Shown piece by piece: positions 9,157 through 18,866 of a stretch of 64,000 nucleotides of DNA. This stretch comes from RGIG3701 sp964438515 (GTDB lineage Bacteria > Planctomycetota > Planctomycetia > Pirellulales > Thermoguttaceae): the NCBI GenBank assembly GCA_964438515.1, contig CAYTLK010000006.1, positions 1 to 64,000 of the forward strand, given 5' to 3'. Position numbers and translations under genes: made by a program. Under the pieces are notes generated by a model. The model was not told where the DNA came from, made no database searches, and saw only the letters and a list, made by a program, of their open reading frames with translations. Numbering within the stretch: position 1 is the stretch's first letter; every line of letters starts with the position of its first letter.

Positions 9157-9480
9157 ATGGGAAAAGCTATTCTGGTGAATGCGGACAATTTTGTAAGCGA
9201 AGTACTGGAGTTTTCAGGGGTCGTTCTCGTGGACTTTTGGGGACCGGGCTGCGCTCCCTGCCGGGCGTTTGCACCTGTTGTGGACGCAATCGCGGAAGCA
9301 AACGAAGGGACCGCTAAAGTTGTGAAAGTCGATATCGCGGAGTCTGACGAGGTCGCGAACCATTATGGAATTACGACGATTCCGACGATTCTCGTTTTCA
9401 AAAACGGCGACCTCATCGAACAGTTCATGGGGGTTCAGTCAAAATCCAAGCTTCAGTCCGTGATTGATGAAAACGTCTGA
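9157..9480 (+). CDS. trxA: Thioredoxin with CAPC active site
   Basis: A 107-residue single-domain cytoplasmic thioredoxin, the usual length. The redox motif is GPGCAPCR (Cys32, Cys35) where most thioredoxins have WCGPC, so both the Trp before the first Cys and the Gly-Pro between the cysteines are altered. The cis-Pro loop is intact (TTIPTILVFKNG), as are the N-terminal VDFW strand and the C-terminal helix. Fold and general disulfide reductase role are secure. The altered inter-cysteine pair is expected to shift redox potential or partner choice, which is inference. folE begins 52 bases downstream on the same strand. No thioredoxin reductase is in the window. Confidence 0.93.
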   Translation: MGKAILVNADNFVSEVLEFSGVVLVDFWGPGCAPCRAFAPVVDAIAEANEGTAKVVKVDIAESDEVANHYGITTIPTILVFKNGDLIEQFMGVQSKSKLQSVIDENV

Positions 9481-9532
9481 AGAGATGTGATATATGTACA
9501 CTAATTAAGAGTTTACGAATAAAGGATTTTTC

Positions 9533-10150
9533 ATGTCAGAAGCGGAAGAGAGTCAGGAAAAAACGGTCGATCTGGAGCGGATTGAGCGTGCATTTCGTGA
9601 GATTTTGATTGCTGTTGGGGAGGACCCCGATCGGGAAGGGCTGAAAGAAACGCCGAAGCGAGTTGCGCGTATGTACGCGGAAATGTTTCAGGGACTGCGA
9701 GTCGATCCCCGCATCCATCTTCACAAATATTTTACCGAAAAATACAGCGAAATCGTGCTTGTACGCGACATTTCGTTCAACAGTATGTGTGAACACCACT
9801 TTCTCCCATTCATGGGAAAGGTCCACATCGGCTACCTCCCGAATGGAAAGATTTTGGGACTCAGCAAACTGGCTCGCGTTGTGGAAGTTGTTTCGCAGCG
9901 TCCGCAGGTTCAGGAACGCATGACCGCCACGATCGCGGATCTTCTGATGAGCGAACTCGACGCCAGCGGCGTCGGCGTCGTTGTGGAGGCGCTTCACACC
10001 TGTATGGCGATTCGCGGAATCCGAAAACCTGGCGCAACGTGCGTCACGTCCGCAATGCGCGGCAGTTTCCTGAAGGACGCACGGACCCGCGCGGAATTCA
10101 TGTCGCTTGTGACGAGCAAAAGTACGCCGACGTTGAGTTTTATGGAATAA
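9533..10150 (+). CDS. folE: GTP cyclohydrolase I
   Basis: A 205-residue type I (FolE) enzyme that converts GTP to 7,8-dihydroneopterin triphosphate, the first step of tetrahydrofolate and related pterin synthesis. The zinc-binding region is MCEHHFLPF, and the third ligand Cys lies in ALHTCMAIRGI. The substrate-pocket segments IGYLPNGKILGLSKLARVVE and RPQVQERMT are intact. AAAGGA stands ahead of the ATG. The last 30 bases of the gene form the first unit of a 30-bp tandem repeat, so the final ten residues (about KSTPTLSFME) may be an add-on compared with relatives. Confidence 0.96.
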   Translation: MSEAEESQEKTVDLERIERAFREILIAVGEDPDREGLKETPKRVARMYAEMFQGLRVDPRIHLHKYFTEKYSEIVLVRDISFNSMCEHHFLPFMGKVHIGYLPNGKILGLSKLARVVEVVSQRPQVQERMTATIADLLMSELDASGVGVVVEALHTCMAIRGIRKPGATCVTSAMRGSFLKDARTRAEFMSLVTSKSTPTLSFME

Positions 10151-10227
10151 CGTGCAGAAACGTTACGTTTCGAGGAATAATGTACGCCGATGTTGCGCTT
10201 CAAAGAAGAACGTACATCGGCGTTTTA
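10121..10227 (+). repeat. 30-bp tandem repeat, about 3.6 units, overlapping the folE 3' end
   Basis: Units at 10121-10150, 10151-10180, 10181-10210 and a partial unit at 10211-10227 keep an exact 30-base period. Each starts GT(A/G)C(G/A) and units 1-3 end in a purine-rich GGAATAA or AGAAGAA. Unit 1 ends precisely with the folE TAA stop. Positions within units have diverged, so the array is old. The period being a multiple of three leaves one plus frame open through it, but I see no independent gene. Confidence 0.7.
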
Positions 10228-10245
10228 ATAATGTTGAATAGTGTA

Positions 10246-11844
10246 CTATTTACAGTAAGGAGTCGAAATCTTCATTTTCAGGTTTCGAATTCCCTTTCCG
10301 TACGTATAATTGTTCAATTGGAGTGTCAGTGCGAGCTGGTCGTCCGACAGAATGTGCGACACGGGAAACGGAATCGTAATTTTTCCGCCGGAAATGAGGG
10401 TGAATTCCCAATCCTTTCCGATTTCCCAACCGCCGCCGCTGCAAAGCGCACCTTTGATAAAAAGTTTATTTTCATTTGCACCCGTTTCGAAGGAACCTGT
10501 GAAATCAATATAAACGAAACCGTCTTTTGATTTTCCTGCAAGTTTTTTCAATGCCGCAACGGATTTTGCGGGAAGGTTGAAGCACGTCTGAACCTGATGC
10601 ACGAAGTCGGAGCCGGACGTTACTTTTGCAGAACCGTTGGAATTAATGACGCACGCGCCGCCGTTGCAGTACCAGTTTTGATACTGAATTTCAGCCGCAA
10701 TCACTTTTCTGACAGATTTTGTTTTGCCGTCGGCCGCGTCGAGGACCGCAGAGACGTATTCGTCGTTGTTCCAGACGCAATATTTTCGTGCGAGAATCTG
10801 AAAATTCCCTCCATCGTCCCACAGCATGCAAGGAATTCCGTATTTTTTTGCCGTTCCGATGAATGCCGGCGCCCAGTCCGCAGCAAGAGCCGCATTGGAT
10901 TTTTGCAGTCCGCACTCACCGAACACGAAACCAACGTTCCGTTTTTGAAAGAAATCGGCCATTTTGGGAAACGTATTTTCGTACGTTTCTGGATTTGTGT
11001 CGGCAGAATACCAGTGGATGTCGCAAATGATGTGGGAATCGTTTTCGGGAAACCAAATTTTTTCGTACTGGTGTGCGTACCACTGCGCGCCGTAGGTTGG
11101 AAGCATCAAATAGCGCTGAGCGTTTTTTCCGCCGGAGGAACGGACCGTCTTCCAAAAAACGCGGTACAAAGCATTTTGACGTTCAAAAAAGACGTCATCT
11201 TTCCCCCACCAATCCTCTCCCGCCACGATTTCATTGGCGGCTTCGAGAATCAGATTTTCGTCACAATTTTTGAATTCATCCGCAATGATTTCCCACATTT
11301 GTCGATATTGTTCAAGAATTGCGTCCCATTCGGAGCCGGATTTTGCGACATTTATCCAGATTTTATCGTCGTGATGCATATTCACGATGACGATCATTCC
11401 ATTTTTCAGGCCGTAATCGGCAACTTCATGTACACGATTCAACCAGTCGCGAGAAATGACGAATTTTCCGGTTTTAGGGTCTTTTGAAGTAAATTTTGAC
11501 CACGTGACGGGGATTCTTAGTGCGTTGAAGCCGGATTTTGCGACTTTCTCAATCATCGCTTCCGTCGTCACGGGGTTCCACCAAAGCGTTTCTGCTTCCT
11601 CAATGGAAGGCGTTTTTCCGGCTGAATCTTTTGCATCGGCTGAATCTTTTGCACAGGACGCATCTTTTGTATGTGCTTCCAACGTGTTTCCGAGGTTCCA
11701 TCCGATACGAATCCGTTTTGTGAATTCACGTGCGTCAAGACGAAATTCCGGGCCTCGTTCCTGCGCCGAAAGGAGGGAGTTTCCCCCAAAAAGGGCGAAG
11801 CAGAGGCCCCACAACACCCATATGATTTTTGTAATATTTTTCAT
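10246..11844 (-). CDS. Secreted GH5 endoglucanase
   Basis: A 532-residue secreted cellulase-type enzyme. The signal peptide ends near LLSAQ. Residues about 35-370 form the GH5 TIM barrel: IGWNLGNTLEA, the Arg-containing FNALRIPVTW, VNMHHDD, the acid/base Glu205 in EAANE, and the nucleophile Glu310 in FGECG. The C-terminal ~150 residues form a beta-rich domain resembling a carbohydrate-binding module. A short degenerate tandem insert (KDASCAKDSADAKDSAGK, residues about 60-77) sits after the first barrel strand. I use the ATG at 11844; the frame also reads from a TTG at 11868 without a better binding site. The gene converges with folE. Confidence 0.9.
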   Translation of the reverse strand: MKNITKIIWVLWGLCFALFGGNSLLSAQERGPEFRLDAREFTKRIRIGWNLGNTLEAHTKDASCAKDSADAKDSAGKTPSIEEAETLWWNPVTTEAMIEKVAKSGFNALRIPVTWSKFTSKDPKTGKFVISRDWLNRVHEVADYGLKNGMIVIVNMHHDDKIWINVAKSGSEWDAILEQYRQMWEIIADEFKNCDENLILEAANEIVAGEDWWGKDDVFFERQNALYRVFWKTVRSSGGKNAQRYLMLPTYGAQWYAHQYEKIWFPENDSHIICDIHWYSADTNPETYENTFPKMADFFQKRNVGFVFGECGLQKSNAALAADWAPAFIGTAKKYGIPCMLWDDGGNFQILARKYCVWNNDEYVSAVLDAADGKTKSVRKVIAAEIQYQNWYCNGGACVINSNGSAKVTSGSDFVHQVQTCFNLPAKSVAALKKLAGKSKDGFVYIDFTGSFETGANENKLFIKGALCSGGGWEIGKDWEFTLISGGKITIPFPVSHILSDDQLALTLQLNNYTYGKGIRNLKMKISTPYCK

Positions 11845-11878
11845 TATATGTGTGCGCGTGTGATACAAGTTTTGGGGT

Positions 11879-14800
11879 TTAACGGATTGTAAAATAGGCG
11901 GAATTTACGGTTCCATCCCACGATGCAGGCGTTCCATTTTTGAGGATTCCTGAAATTTCGGCGAAACCGATACGCATTGTGCATGAAACGTAGTCGGCAT
12001 TTAACGCAACGGAAATCATACCAGTTGATTTATTGAACGTGAGAGTTCCATATGTGAAATCGTACGGAACGGAAGCGTCCCATTCGATATTGGTTTTGAA
12101 CGCCTTGGTTTCTGTGTCGGTCGAATATTTTCCGTTCAACGTCAGTTTAAACTGTACTCCGCCGATTTTGTCGGCCCGAAGTGATGCGTTGGGATTTACA
12201 AGGACGTTGGACCCCTGATTGATGAGCGTCACTTTGGGTTTTGCGATCTGCGCCCAGGTTGTGCAGGCGGTCATTGAGGCTTCGGATTGTGCAAAAGCGG
12301 TGCTTTTATTCGCAAAAACACGAATTTCATACGTTGTGTTGGACGCCAGCTTCGTAATCGTGTAACTCGTGGTTTTGACGGCAGAAGATGCGGTTTTCCA
12401 AGCCTCTGTGCCGCTCACTCGGTATTGAACCGTATAAGAAGACGCTAAACGCGTCGAATTTTCTCCATAAACGGCATTCCACGCGACTTCTGCGCTGTTC
12501 ACGCTGACGCCGTGTACGTTGCAGATCGGCGTGTCGTAAGGAGATTTCTGGGTGGTGATTTTCACAACCTTGGAAGTGTTGGAGGATGCTGAGGTTTCCC
12601 CGTTATTCACGATCAAGAAAGACGTTGTGATGTTGTAAGTCGTGTTTGCAGCGGCATTTGTAAAAACAAGCGTTCCGTTTTCAAATGTACAGACCGCATC
12701 AATTCCCGTAAAGGTTCCGGTGCCGCCGTCGAGAGCAAACGTCGTGGAAAGATTTTTCGTGACGTTTCCGATTTTTACGATCGTCACCGTCATATGGGTG
12801 CTTTGAGAAAGCTTCGTGGAATCAAAATTCTCGATGGCGATTCCAAAATCGTAGGAATTTGCGAAATCTTTTACCATACGGGGTGTCGGAAGCTGAATAT
12901 TCGTCGTTTCCATCACAGACAGAATCTCAGTTGAAACGGTTTTTCTGCGTACGGGAGTTGCAGTCACTTGAATTTCATACTCCGTATCCGCCGCCAGCCG
13001 CGTGATGGTGTAAGGGGTTGATGCGGACGCTTTCGTTGTGGAAGTCGTCCAGCGCGTTGAGTCGGCTTTTCGGTATCGGACGGTGTAAAAAGTCGGAATA
13101 TAGCCGTTTCCAGGAAGCAAAATCGGATCCCATTGAACCGTCATGGTTTGCGCCGTGGTTTCGAGAACGGTGATTCCGCTTGAAACCTCGCCCGGCTCGG
13201 CCGCTTGGGTTGTGGTTTTGAGACTCGTGGAGATTGCGGAGCAGGAAATTTCCTGACCTTCATCATTCAGGGTGCTGAATGTCGCGACGAACGTGTAACT
13301 CGTCGTATTTCGCAGTCCGTTGAGCGTCAAAACACCATTTTGCAGGGTCGCGGTGATTCCCGTTCCTACAAACGCCGCCGACCCGCTTCCATTTTCAAGG
13401 GTGAGAATCGCGCTGTAGTTGGCCGTGACGGTTCCAATTTGAGTGATTGTGACGGTGCAAATGTCGCTTTCGGTGAGATTCGTCTGCGAATAATTCGTGA
13501 TGGTTCCGGAAACGGAAGTGCTTGTAGAGTCGGCGTTTCCAAGAATCGGTTTCTGAAGAAGCGTTACTTCCATCGTTTCACTGAAATCTGTACGGTCGTA
13601 ATCGCTGACCCGCACATCGTACGAGCAGCCAGCAACCCCCTGGAAGGTGGATTTGGAGTCGTATACGACGGTTTCTTTCCATGTTCCGGTGCCGGTCACG
13701 CGCGTGTAGAGGATGTAACTCGTGACGCCGCTCAGACGGTTCCACTGGACGGTTACGGAATTTCCGGAAGCGTGAAGGGAGGGAGACAGTCCGAGACGGT
13801 TCGTTTCCGCACTCACAACGTCAGAATACCCGGAATTCAGGTACGCGCCGCTTCGCACCGCGTAGCAGCGGAAGTAGTAGGCGGTCGAAGGTTTCAGCCC
13901 CGTGATCGTCTGCGAGCCGTCCTGGGTGAAACGAAGGGTTGAGATTTTGGCAAAGGATTCAGTTTCTGAATATTGTACAACATAGGCCGCCGAGTTTTCC
14001 ACACCGCCGATATTTACGCTGATTGTGGTGCTGGTGACCGCCTCAATTTCGAGAGTCGGATTTCCGAGCGCGATTTGCGTCACGCGCAGCATTCCTTTGG
14101 AGTGACCTTTATCGTTGGAAGAGGTTTTGTCTTTTTCCGAAACAATCATCCATCCGATGTAGTAGGAACGGTTTGTATCGAGTAGGTCGGTGCAGAGCGT
14201 TGGTGAAATCGTCTCGACGGCACCGGCTGCAAGCGATTTCATCTCGTACGAATCGAGCAAAATATCTGAGGTGGAAATGGAACTGTTTGTGGAGGCGTAC
14301 AAGCAGAGCGTGTAGTCGCCCGACCAAGTGTCGCCGTTGTTCTTGATTTCAATTCCTTTAACCGTCACCGACTCGCCGATGGCGACCACGTTGGACGAAA
14401 GTTCCACATCCGTGTTGCATTCCAGGTCGTAGGTGTACGGAAGCGTCGTGACCGTCAGAATGGAAGAATACGGGGAATCGTTGTAGTACGTTCCGTCGCC
14501 GACGGCTTTGCAGCGGAAATAATAGGTGGTTTCACCCTTCAGATCCTCCAAGACATAGATTCCGTCGGAATCGTACGTGTTCGAGACGATGAGAGCGGGA
14601 TTGCTGAATGTCGCGTCTGTTGAATATTCCAGCACATAATTCGACGCATTGGAAACGGAACGAATACGAACGCTGACACTTGTTTTCGCGATGTCCGTCT
14701 TAAGAATCGCAGGTGCATCGAGCGTTTTGGGACCGATTGTGAGCGTCGTTGCGGCGACTCCCGTGTTGTTGGTCTCATTCGTGTCGAGCGTCGATTCGAT

Positions 14801-16321
14801 GATGTAACCGATGGTGTAAGTGGAACCAAACGCGAGATTTTCAGTGCTGAACGTCCGCGACAGAACGGCATTCCGTCCGGCAGAAAGGTCGCTCGTTGTG
14901 AAGGAATCCAGCAGAATGTCCGAGGACGTAATTGTACCGTCGATGGAGGCATATATATTAATTGTATAAACGTGTGAATTTTCGCCGCCTGCATTATTGA
15001 CGTAAATGTTTCTAAGCGTGACGGAAGCGCCCGCATCGACGCTGTCGCTGCTGAGGACGCTCGTGTTTCTGGCGGCCAAATCCACGGAACTTTCGTATTT
15101 TGTGAGTGCGGTGAAGTTCAAAATGTAGGTGTTTCCGGACGTCGTGGTTCCTTTTCCAGTTCCGTAACCATAATCAAGCATGTAGAGGGCGCTGTTTTTG
15201 TATTCGAGTGAGACGCACTTGAGGTTGTTGGGTGCGGAAGAACCGCTGTAACGATTGTCGTCCGGGTCGGTGATGAGGACGCTTTTATAATAGTTTGGGT
15301 CGGTTGTTTCGTATGCAGTGTCGTAAACGTAACCCCAGCCGGAAATCAGGTGTCCGCCGCCGTTCCACGAAATATGGAAGGTGGCTCCGCTTCCTGCTTC
15401 AAGCTGGGTGCGCATATCGAGCAAATTTGTGAAATTGCCGCCCGTAAGTGATTCTTGTACTTCAATCGTTTTTCCGTTCGCGATAAACGTAGGATTTCCA
15501 GACGCTGTGCGTAACAAAAGATTGTAATCATCCGAATAAAAACCGCCGCCGGTGCTTCCCTCGACGAGGGTTGTGTCCGTCCAACTCGCCCAGGATTGAG
15601 GGCGGAATCTTCCATCAATGAACCATTCGCCCGAATAGAAGGTTTCGTCGCCCTGATTGGTGAAATTGGCGCCGTAATGTCTCAACACGCTGTCTTCTGA
15701 GGTGAACATGGAAGTTCCGCTGTCGCCAAGAGCCGTGCTGTCGTTCGCCCATCCGGTGTACCAGAGCGCATTGGAGACGGCTCCGGCCCAGCACATGTTC
15801 GAGACGGAGGTGGAGTATTTGTCGGCGTCAACAAAATCTCCGGTGATGTTCATCGCCGAGGTGCTTCCGGAAAGAACGTGAGCGGTCATTTTTGTAACGA
15901 CATTCGAAATATCCTCCGCAGCAACGCCCGCCACGAAAACGCGCTGGGTGGTTCCTTCGACCGCAAAATCAAGGATGTAGTAGGTTCCCGTCTCGCTCTC
16001 AATCACACCCGCAATCGCAGGGTTCGTGATTGCGGATGTTTCCGGAGTGTCCATCAGCCCCGCCGCAGTGATAGATTGCTGTACAATTTCCAAATCTTTG
16101 GCGTCTGCAACGGCTTTTTCCGCCTGAATCGTCTCGACCGTCTGAAAAATTGCGGTATTTTGATCTTCATCCGTCCCGTTGCTTACGAGCGGAACCGCAT
16201 CCAACAACGCACGTTCTTCGAGCGATTCGATTCGCAGCGCATGCTTTGTCGCAGTCGTTGATGATTTTCGATTTCGAGAAGCGGATCCCGCCGAAAGAAC
16301 GGAGGAAAAAGAATTTCTCAT
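11879..16321 (-). CDS. Large secreted planctomycete protein with IdeS/C66-like cysteine peptidase domain and Fn3/CARDB-like repeats
   Basis: A 1480-residue surface or secreted protein. Residues about 30-42 (RIESLEERALLDA) match the planctomycete LEPR-XLL type N-terminal sorting motif. Residues about 165-390 look like an IdeS/Mac (peptidase C66) fold. NMCWAGAVSNALWYTGW supplies a candidate nucleophile Cys177, GGGHLISGWGY supplies His324 and ITDPDD supplies Asp352. These occur in the C, H, D/N order with the acid in an ITD motif, as in IdeS. The rest is a string of beta-sandwich modules: two CARDB-like units (DLAARN..., DLECNT...) alternating with about six Fn3-like units containing Y-x-V-x-Y/R and TTYxxxx motifs. 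No dockerin or membrane anchor is seen at the C-terminus. Substrate unknown; host or dietary protein cleavage is speculative. A consensus-like promoter lies upstream at 16394-16422. Confidence 0.75.
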   Translation of the reverse strand: MRNSFSSVLSAGSASRNRKSSTTATKHALRIESLEERALLDAVPLVSNGTDEDQNTAIFQTVETIQAEKAVADAKDLEIVQQSITAAGLMDTPETSAITNPAIAGVIESETGTYYILDFAVEGTTQRVFVAGVAAEDISNVVTKMTAHVLSGSTSAMNITGDFVDADKYSTSVSNMCWAGAVSNALWYTGWANDSTALGDSGTSMFTSEDSVLRHYGANFTNQGDETFYSGEWFIDGRFRPQSWASWTDTTLVEGSTGGGFYSDDYNLLLRTASGNPTFIANGKTIEVQESLTGGNFTNLLDMRTQLEAGSGATFHISWNGGGHLISGWGYVYDTAYETTDPNYYKSVLITDPDDNRYSGSSAPNNLKCVSLEYKNSALYMLDYGYGTGKGTTTSGNTYILNFTALTKYESSVDLAARNTSVLSSDSVDAGASVTLRNIYVNNAGGENSHVYTINIYASIDGTITSSDILLDSFTTSDLSAGRNAVLSRTFSTENLAFGSTYTIGYIIESTLDTNETNNTGVAATTLTIGPKTLDAPAILKTDIAKTSVSVRIRSVSNASNYVLEYSTDATFSNPALIVSNTYDSDGIYVLEDLKGETTYYFRCKAVGDGTYYNDSPYSSILTVTTLPYTYDLECNTDVELSSNVVAIGESVTVKGIEIKNNGDTWSGDYTLCLYASTNSSISTSDILLDSYEMKSLAAGAVETISPTLCTDLLDTNRSYYIGWMIVSEKDKTSSNDKGHSKGMLRVTQIALGNPTLEIEAVTSTTISVNIGGVENSAAYVVQYSETESFAKISTLRFTQDGSQTITGLKPSTAYYFRCYAVRSGAYLNSGYSDVVSAETNRLGLSPSLHASGNSVTVQWNRLSGVTSYILYTRVTGTGTWKETVVYDSKSTFQGVAGCSYDVRVSDYDRTDFSETMEVTLLQKPILGNADSTSTSVSGTITNYSQTNLTESDICTVTITQIGTVTANYSAILTLENGSGSAAFVGTGITATLQNGVLTLNGLRNTTSYTFVATFSTLNDEGQEISCSAISTSLKTTTQAAEPGEVSSGITVLETTAQTMTVQWDPILLPGNGYIPTFYTVRYRKADSTRWTTSTTKASASTPYTITRLAADTEYEIQVTATPVRRKTVSTEILSVMETTNIQLPTPRMVKDFANSYDFGIAIENFDSTKLSQSTHMTVTIVKIGNVTKNLSTTFALDGGTGTFTGIDAVCTFENGTLVFTNAAANTTYNITTSFLIVNNGETSASSNTSKVVKITTQKSPYDTPICNVHGVSVNSAEVAWNAVYGENSTRLASSYTVQYRVSGTEAWKTASSAVKTTSYTITKLASNTTYEIRVFANKSTAFAQSEASMTACTTWAQIAKPKVTLINQGSNVLVNPNASLRADKIGGVQFKLTLNGKYSTDTETKAFKTNIEWDASVPYDFTYGTLTFNKSTGMISVALNADYVSCTMRIGFAEISGILKNGTPASWDGTVNSAYFTIR

Positions 16322-16778
16322 GACGCACCCCTGTAAAAACTGTAAAAACTTTAAAAAACTTTCAAAAACCTGAATAAATTTCCCATATTCTGTATTATAG
16401 CTTATCTATACGATAATTGCAAGCATTTTTTCATTTTTTTCTTAAAAAAAGCGAAAGATTTTTATTTTCCGGAACGTTTATAACGGCAGATTTTACTCCA
16501 GAATTCATTTCAGATGTTGCACAGGATGCTACTTTGAATTTATTTTGAATTTTGACGGATTTTGTGCCTGATTTACATCCGATTTTGTGACGGAAACACA
16601 AATGAAACAAGTACTGAAATTTGTACAAGACGGTTGCGGAAACTCACGGTTTGAAATTTCCGTAACCTATTTGTATCAGAAGATTTACGCAACACAATCA
16701 TCCGTACGAAAAACGTGTGATTGCGGGTCGGTCAGAGTGTTATTGAATTATGTACGTTAAACAGTGTGCAAATTTCGT
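16322..16778. other. 457-base intergenic region
   Basis: Contains the leftward promoter at 16394-16422 and otherwise AT-rich sequence. A 65-codon minus frame (16431-16628) has no recognisable domain, no ribosome binding site and a biased composition, so I do not call it. Confidence 0.6.
16394..16422 (-). promoter_or_regulatory. Sigma-70 promoter for the 1480-residue protein gene
   Basis: Read on the minus strand, TTGCAA (16422-16417) and TATAAT (16399-16394) are separated by exactly 17 bases, about 70 bases before the start at 16321. This is one of the best -10/-35 pairs in the window. Confidence 0.65.
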
Positions 16779-18866
16779 CTACCAATTAAGTTCCGTCGCC
16801 TCGTCCCAATGTTCGTAAAGCGCCTGCAATTTTTGCTGTTCCGACTCGATTTCTTCCTGTGCCGCTTTCACACGTTCTCCGTCGCGCAACACATTCGGAT
16901 CCATCAGGTCCTTCTGAAGCTCCTCGACCCTCATTTCTCGTACAAAAATCTCATCCTCAATATCCGTCACTTTTCTATAGGGATATTTTCGGATTTTCTT
17001 GGGTTTCGGCGTGGTGTGCGGTGCCTCAAAACGTTTTTCATCTTCAGAATTATTTGCGTTTTGATTCCCGGACGATTTCACATCTTTTGTCACCGGCACA
17101 TTCTTTGTACCTTTTGCATTTCTTGCATTCTTTCCACTCCCGCCATTCTTTGCATTTTCTGTACTTCTCGCATTTTCTGCATCTTTTCCATTTTGTTTCG
17201 ATTTTTTCAGTCCGTGCTTCCACAAATCGTCTTTTCCGACCGATTTTGACGTGTTGAAACCTTGGGATTCGCGCGCATTCTGCATATTCATCCAAGTTTC
17301 GTAGTTTCCCGGAACGACTCGCACCCGTCCTGGTTCGACGATGAGAAGGTGCGTTGCGACCTGATTGATGAAATAACGGTCGTGACTCACGAATAAAACG
17401 GTTCCTTCAAACTCGGCCATATTTTTTTCGAGCGCCTCGCGCGCCCATAAATCGAGGTGGTTTGTTGGTTCGTCGAGAATGAGGAAATTAGCGTCCTCGC
17501 TGGCCAGACGCGCCATTGCGACTCTGCAACGCTCTCCTCCGCTCAGGGAATCAACCTTCTGGAGCACCTGATCGCCGGTGATTCCAAAGCGCGCTAGAAG
17601 CGATCGTCGTGCAGGTTCGTCCATTTCTTTGTGGCTCGGCCGAATCGCATCCACCACCATTCGATCCCCTTCCACCGATTGCAGCTGCTGGTCGAAATAC
17701 CCTATTTTAACACCCGTTCCAATTTGAACTTTTCCTTCGTCCGGCTCAAGAATCCCCTGGAGACACCGCAGCATCGTCGTTTTTCCGCAGCCGTTCGGCC
17801 CAATGAGTCCCCAGCGCTCGCCGCGTTCGATATTGAAGGAAACTTTTTCAAAAAGGACGCGATCAAAACTCTTTTTGAGGTCGTGAACGCGCAAAACCAT
17901 GTCGCCCGTCCGTTCTTTCGTCTGGATTCCCATCGCGGGACACGTGATTTCACGAGGCCGTTCAACCCGTTCGATTCGTTCCAACTTTTTCCGCCGATCT
18001 TCCGCCTGACCCGCTTTCATTCCGTAATGGTTGCGCCGAATGAAGTCTTCCGCTTTCTCAATCTCCTCCTTTTGTTTTTCGTACGCACGTTTCTGAACCA
18101 GCAGCCGTTCCTCTTTTTGTTTAACGTACGCAGAAAAATTGCCGATATATGCGTCGACTGTCCCTGCAAAAAGTTCCAACGTTCGGTTCGTAACGCGATC
18201 GAGAAAGTAACGGTCGTGCGAAATCACAAGCACAGCTGCATCGGACTCCATGAGGAACTCTTCGAGCCAGCCGGTCGCATCCAAATCGAGGTGGTTCGAA
18301 GGTTCGTCGAGCAACATCACGTCCGGCTCCGCAAGCAGCAATTTTGCAAGCATCAGTCGGTTTTGCTCGCCGCCGCTCAGAGCTGAAACGGGCGTTTCCC
18401 ACTGATTGTTCAGAAAACCCAGCCCCTGAAGCACTCGCTCGACCTTATAATCGAGGTTGTACGCGTCCATCCGCATCAATTCCTGCTGAAGCCGATCGTA
18501 GCGCGCCCCTAAACGTTCGTGTTCCTTTGGATCCTGTTCGGTCGCCAGCTGTTCCGCGACAAAAATTGCTTCATTTTGCAGCGTTACGAGGTCCGCGAGC
18601 GCCAGATGCGCCTCCTCCCAAAGCGTTCGTTCCGACGGTTCGGGCTGCTGTTCCAAATATCCCACCCGAACGGAAGGATGGAACTCCGCTTTTCCCGCAT
18701 CAAGATCCTCGCGCCCCGCAATGATTTTCATAAGCGTACTTTTTCCGGTTCCATTCGGCCCCACCAGTCCAACTTTTTCACCAGGATGGATTTCAAAAGT
18801 GACGCCGTCCAGAACGGGTTCGGGACCATAATATTTACGTACAGAATCAACGGAAAGGAGAATCAT
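16779..18866 (-). CDS. ABC-F family ATPase (Uup/EttA-type)
   Basis: A 695-residue cytosolic protein with two ABC domains and no membrane segment. Domain 1: Walker A GPNGTGKST, signature LSGGEQNRLMLAK, Walker B VMLLDEPSNHLD. Domain 2: GPNGCGKTT, LSGGERCRVAMAR, FLILDEPTNHLD. The inter-domain linker is charged and helical (roughly residues 245-305). The C-terminal extension holds an A/N/K-rich degenerate tandem stretch (AENARST, GKNARNAKGT) followed by a coiled coil, as in Uup. ABC-F proteins bind the ribosome E site and rescue or regulate translation; the sub-family cannot be fixed here. A copy of the GCCCAAAG repeat family (18908-19010) ends about 40 bases upstream of the start in the same orientation. 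Confidence 0.92.
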   Translation of the reverse strand: MILLSVDSVRKYYGPEPVLDGVTFEIHPGEKVGLVGPNGTGKSTLMKIIAGREDLDAGKAEFHPSVRVGYLEQQPEPSERTLWEEAHLALADLVTLQNEAIFVAEQLATEQDPKEHERLGARYDRLQQELMRMDAYNLDYKVERVLQGLGFLNNQWETPVSALSGGEQNRLMLAKLLLAEPDVMLLDEPSNHLDLDATGWLEEFLMESDAAVLVISHDRYFLDRVTNRTLELFAGTVDAYIGNFSAYVKQKEERLLVQKRAYEKQKEEIEKAEDFIRRNHYGMKAGQAEDRRKKLERIERVERPREITCPAMGIQTKERTGDMVLRVHDLKKSFDRVLFEKVSFNIERGERWGLIGPNGCGKTTMLRCLQGILEPDEGKVQIGTGVKIGYFDQQLQSVEGDRMVVDAIRPSHKEMDEPARRSLLARFGITGDQVLQKVDSLSGGERCRVAMARLASEDANFLILDEPTNHLDLWAREALEKNMAEFEGTVLFVSHDRYFINQVATHLLIVEPGRVRVVPGNYETWMNMQNARESQGFNTSKSVGKDDLWKHGLKKSKQNGKDAENARSTENAKNGGSGKNARNAKGTKNVPVTKDVKSSGNQNANNSEDEKRFEAPHTTPKPKKIRKYPYRKVTDIEDEIFVREMRVEELQKDLMDPNVLRDGERVKAAQEEIESEQQKLQALYEHWDEATELNW

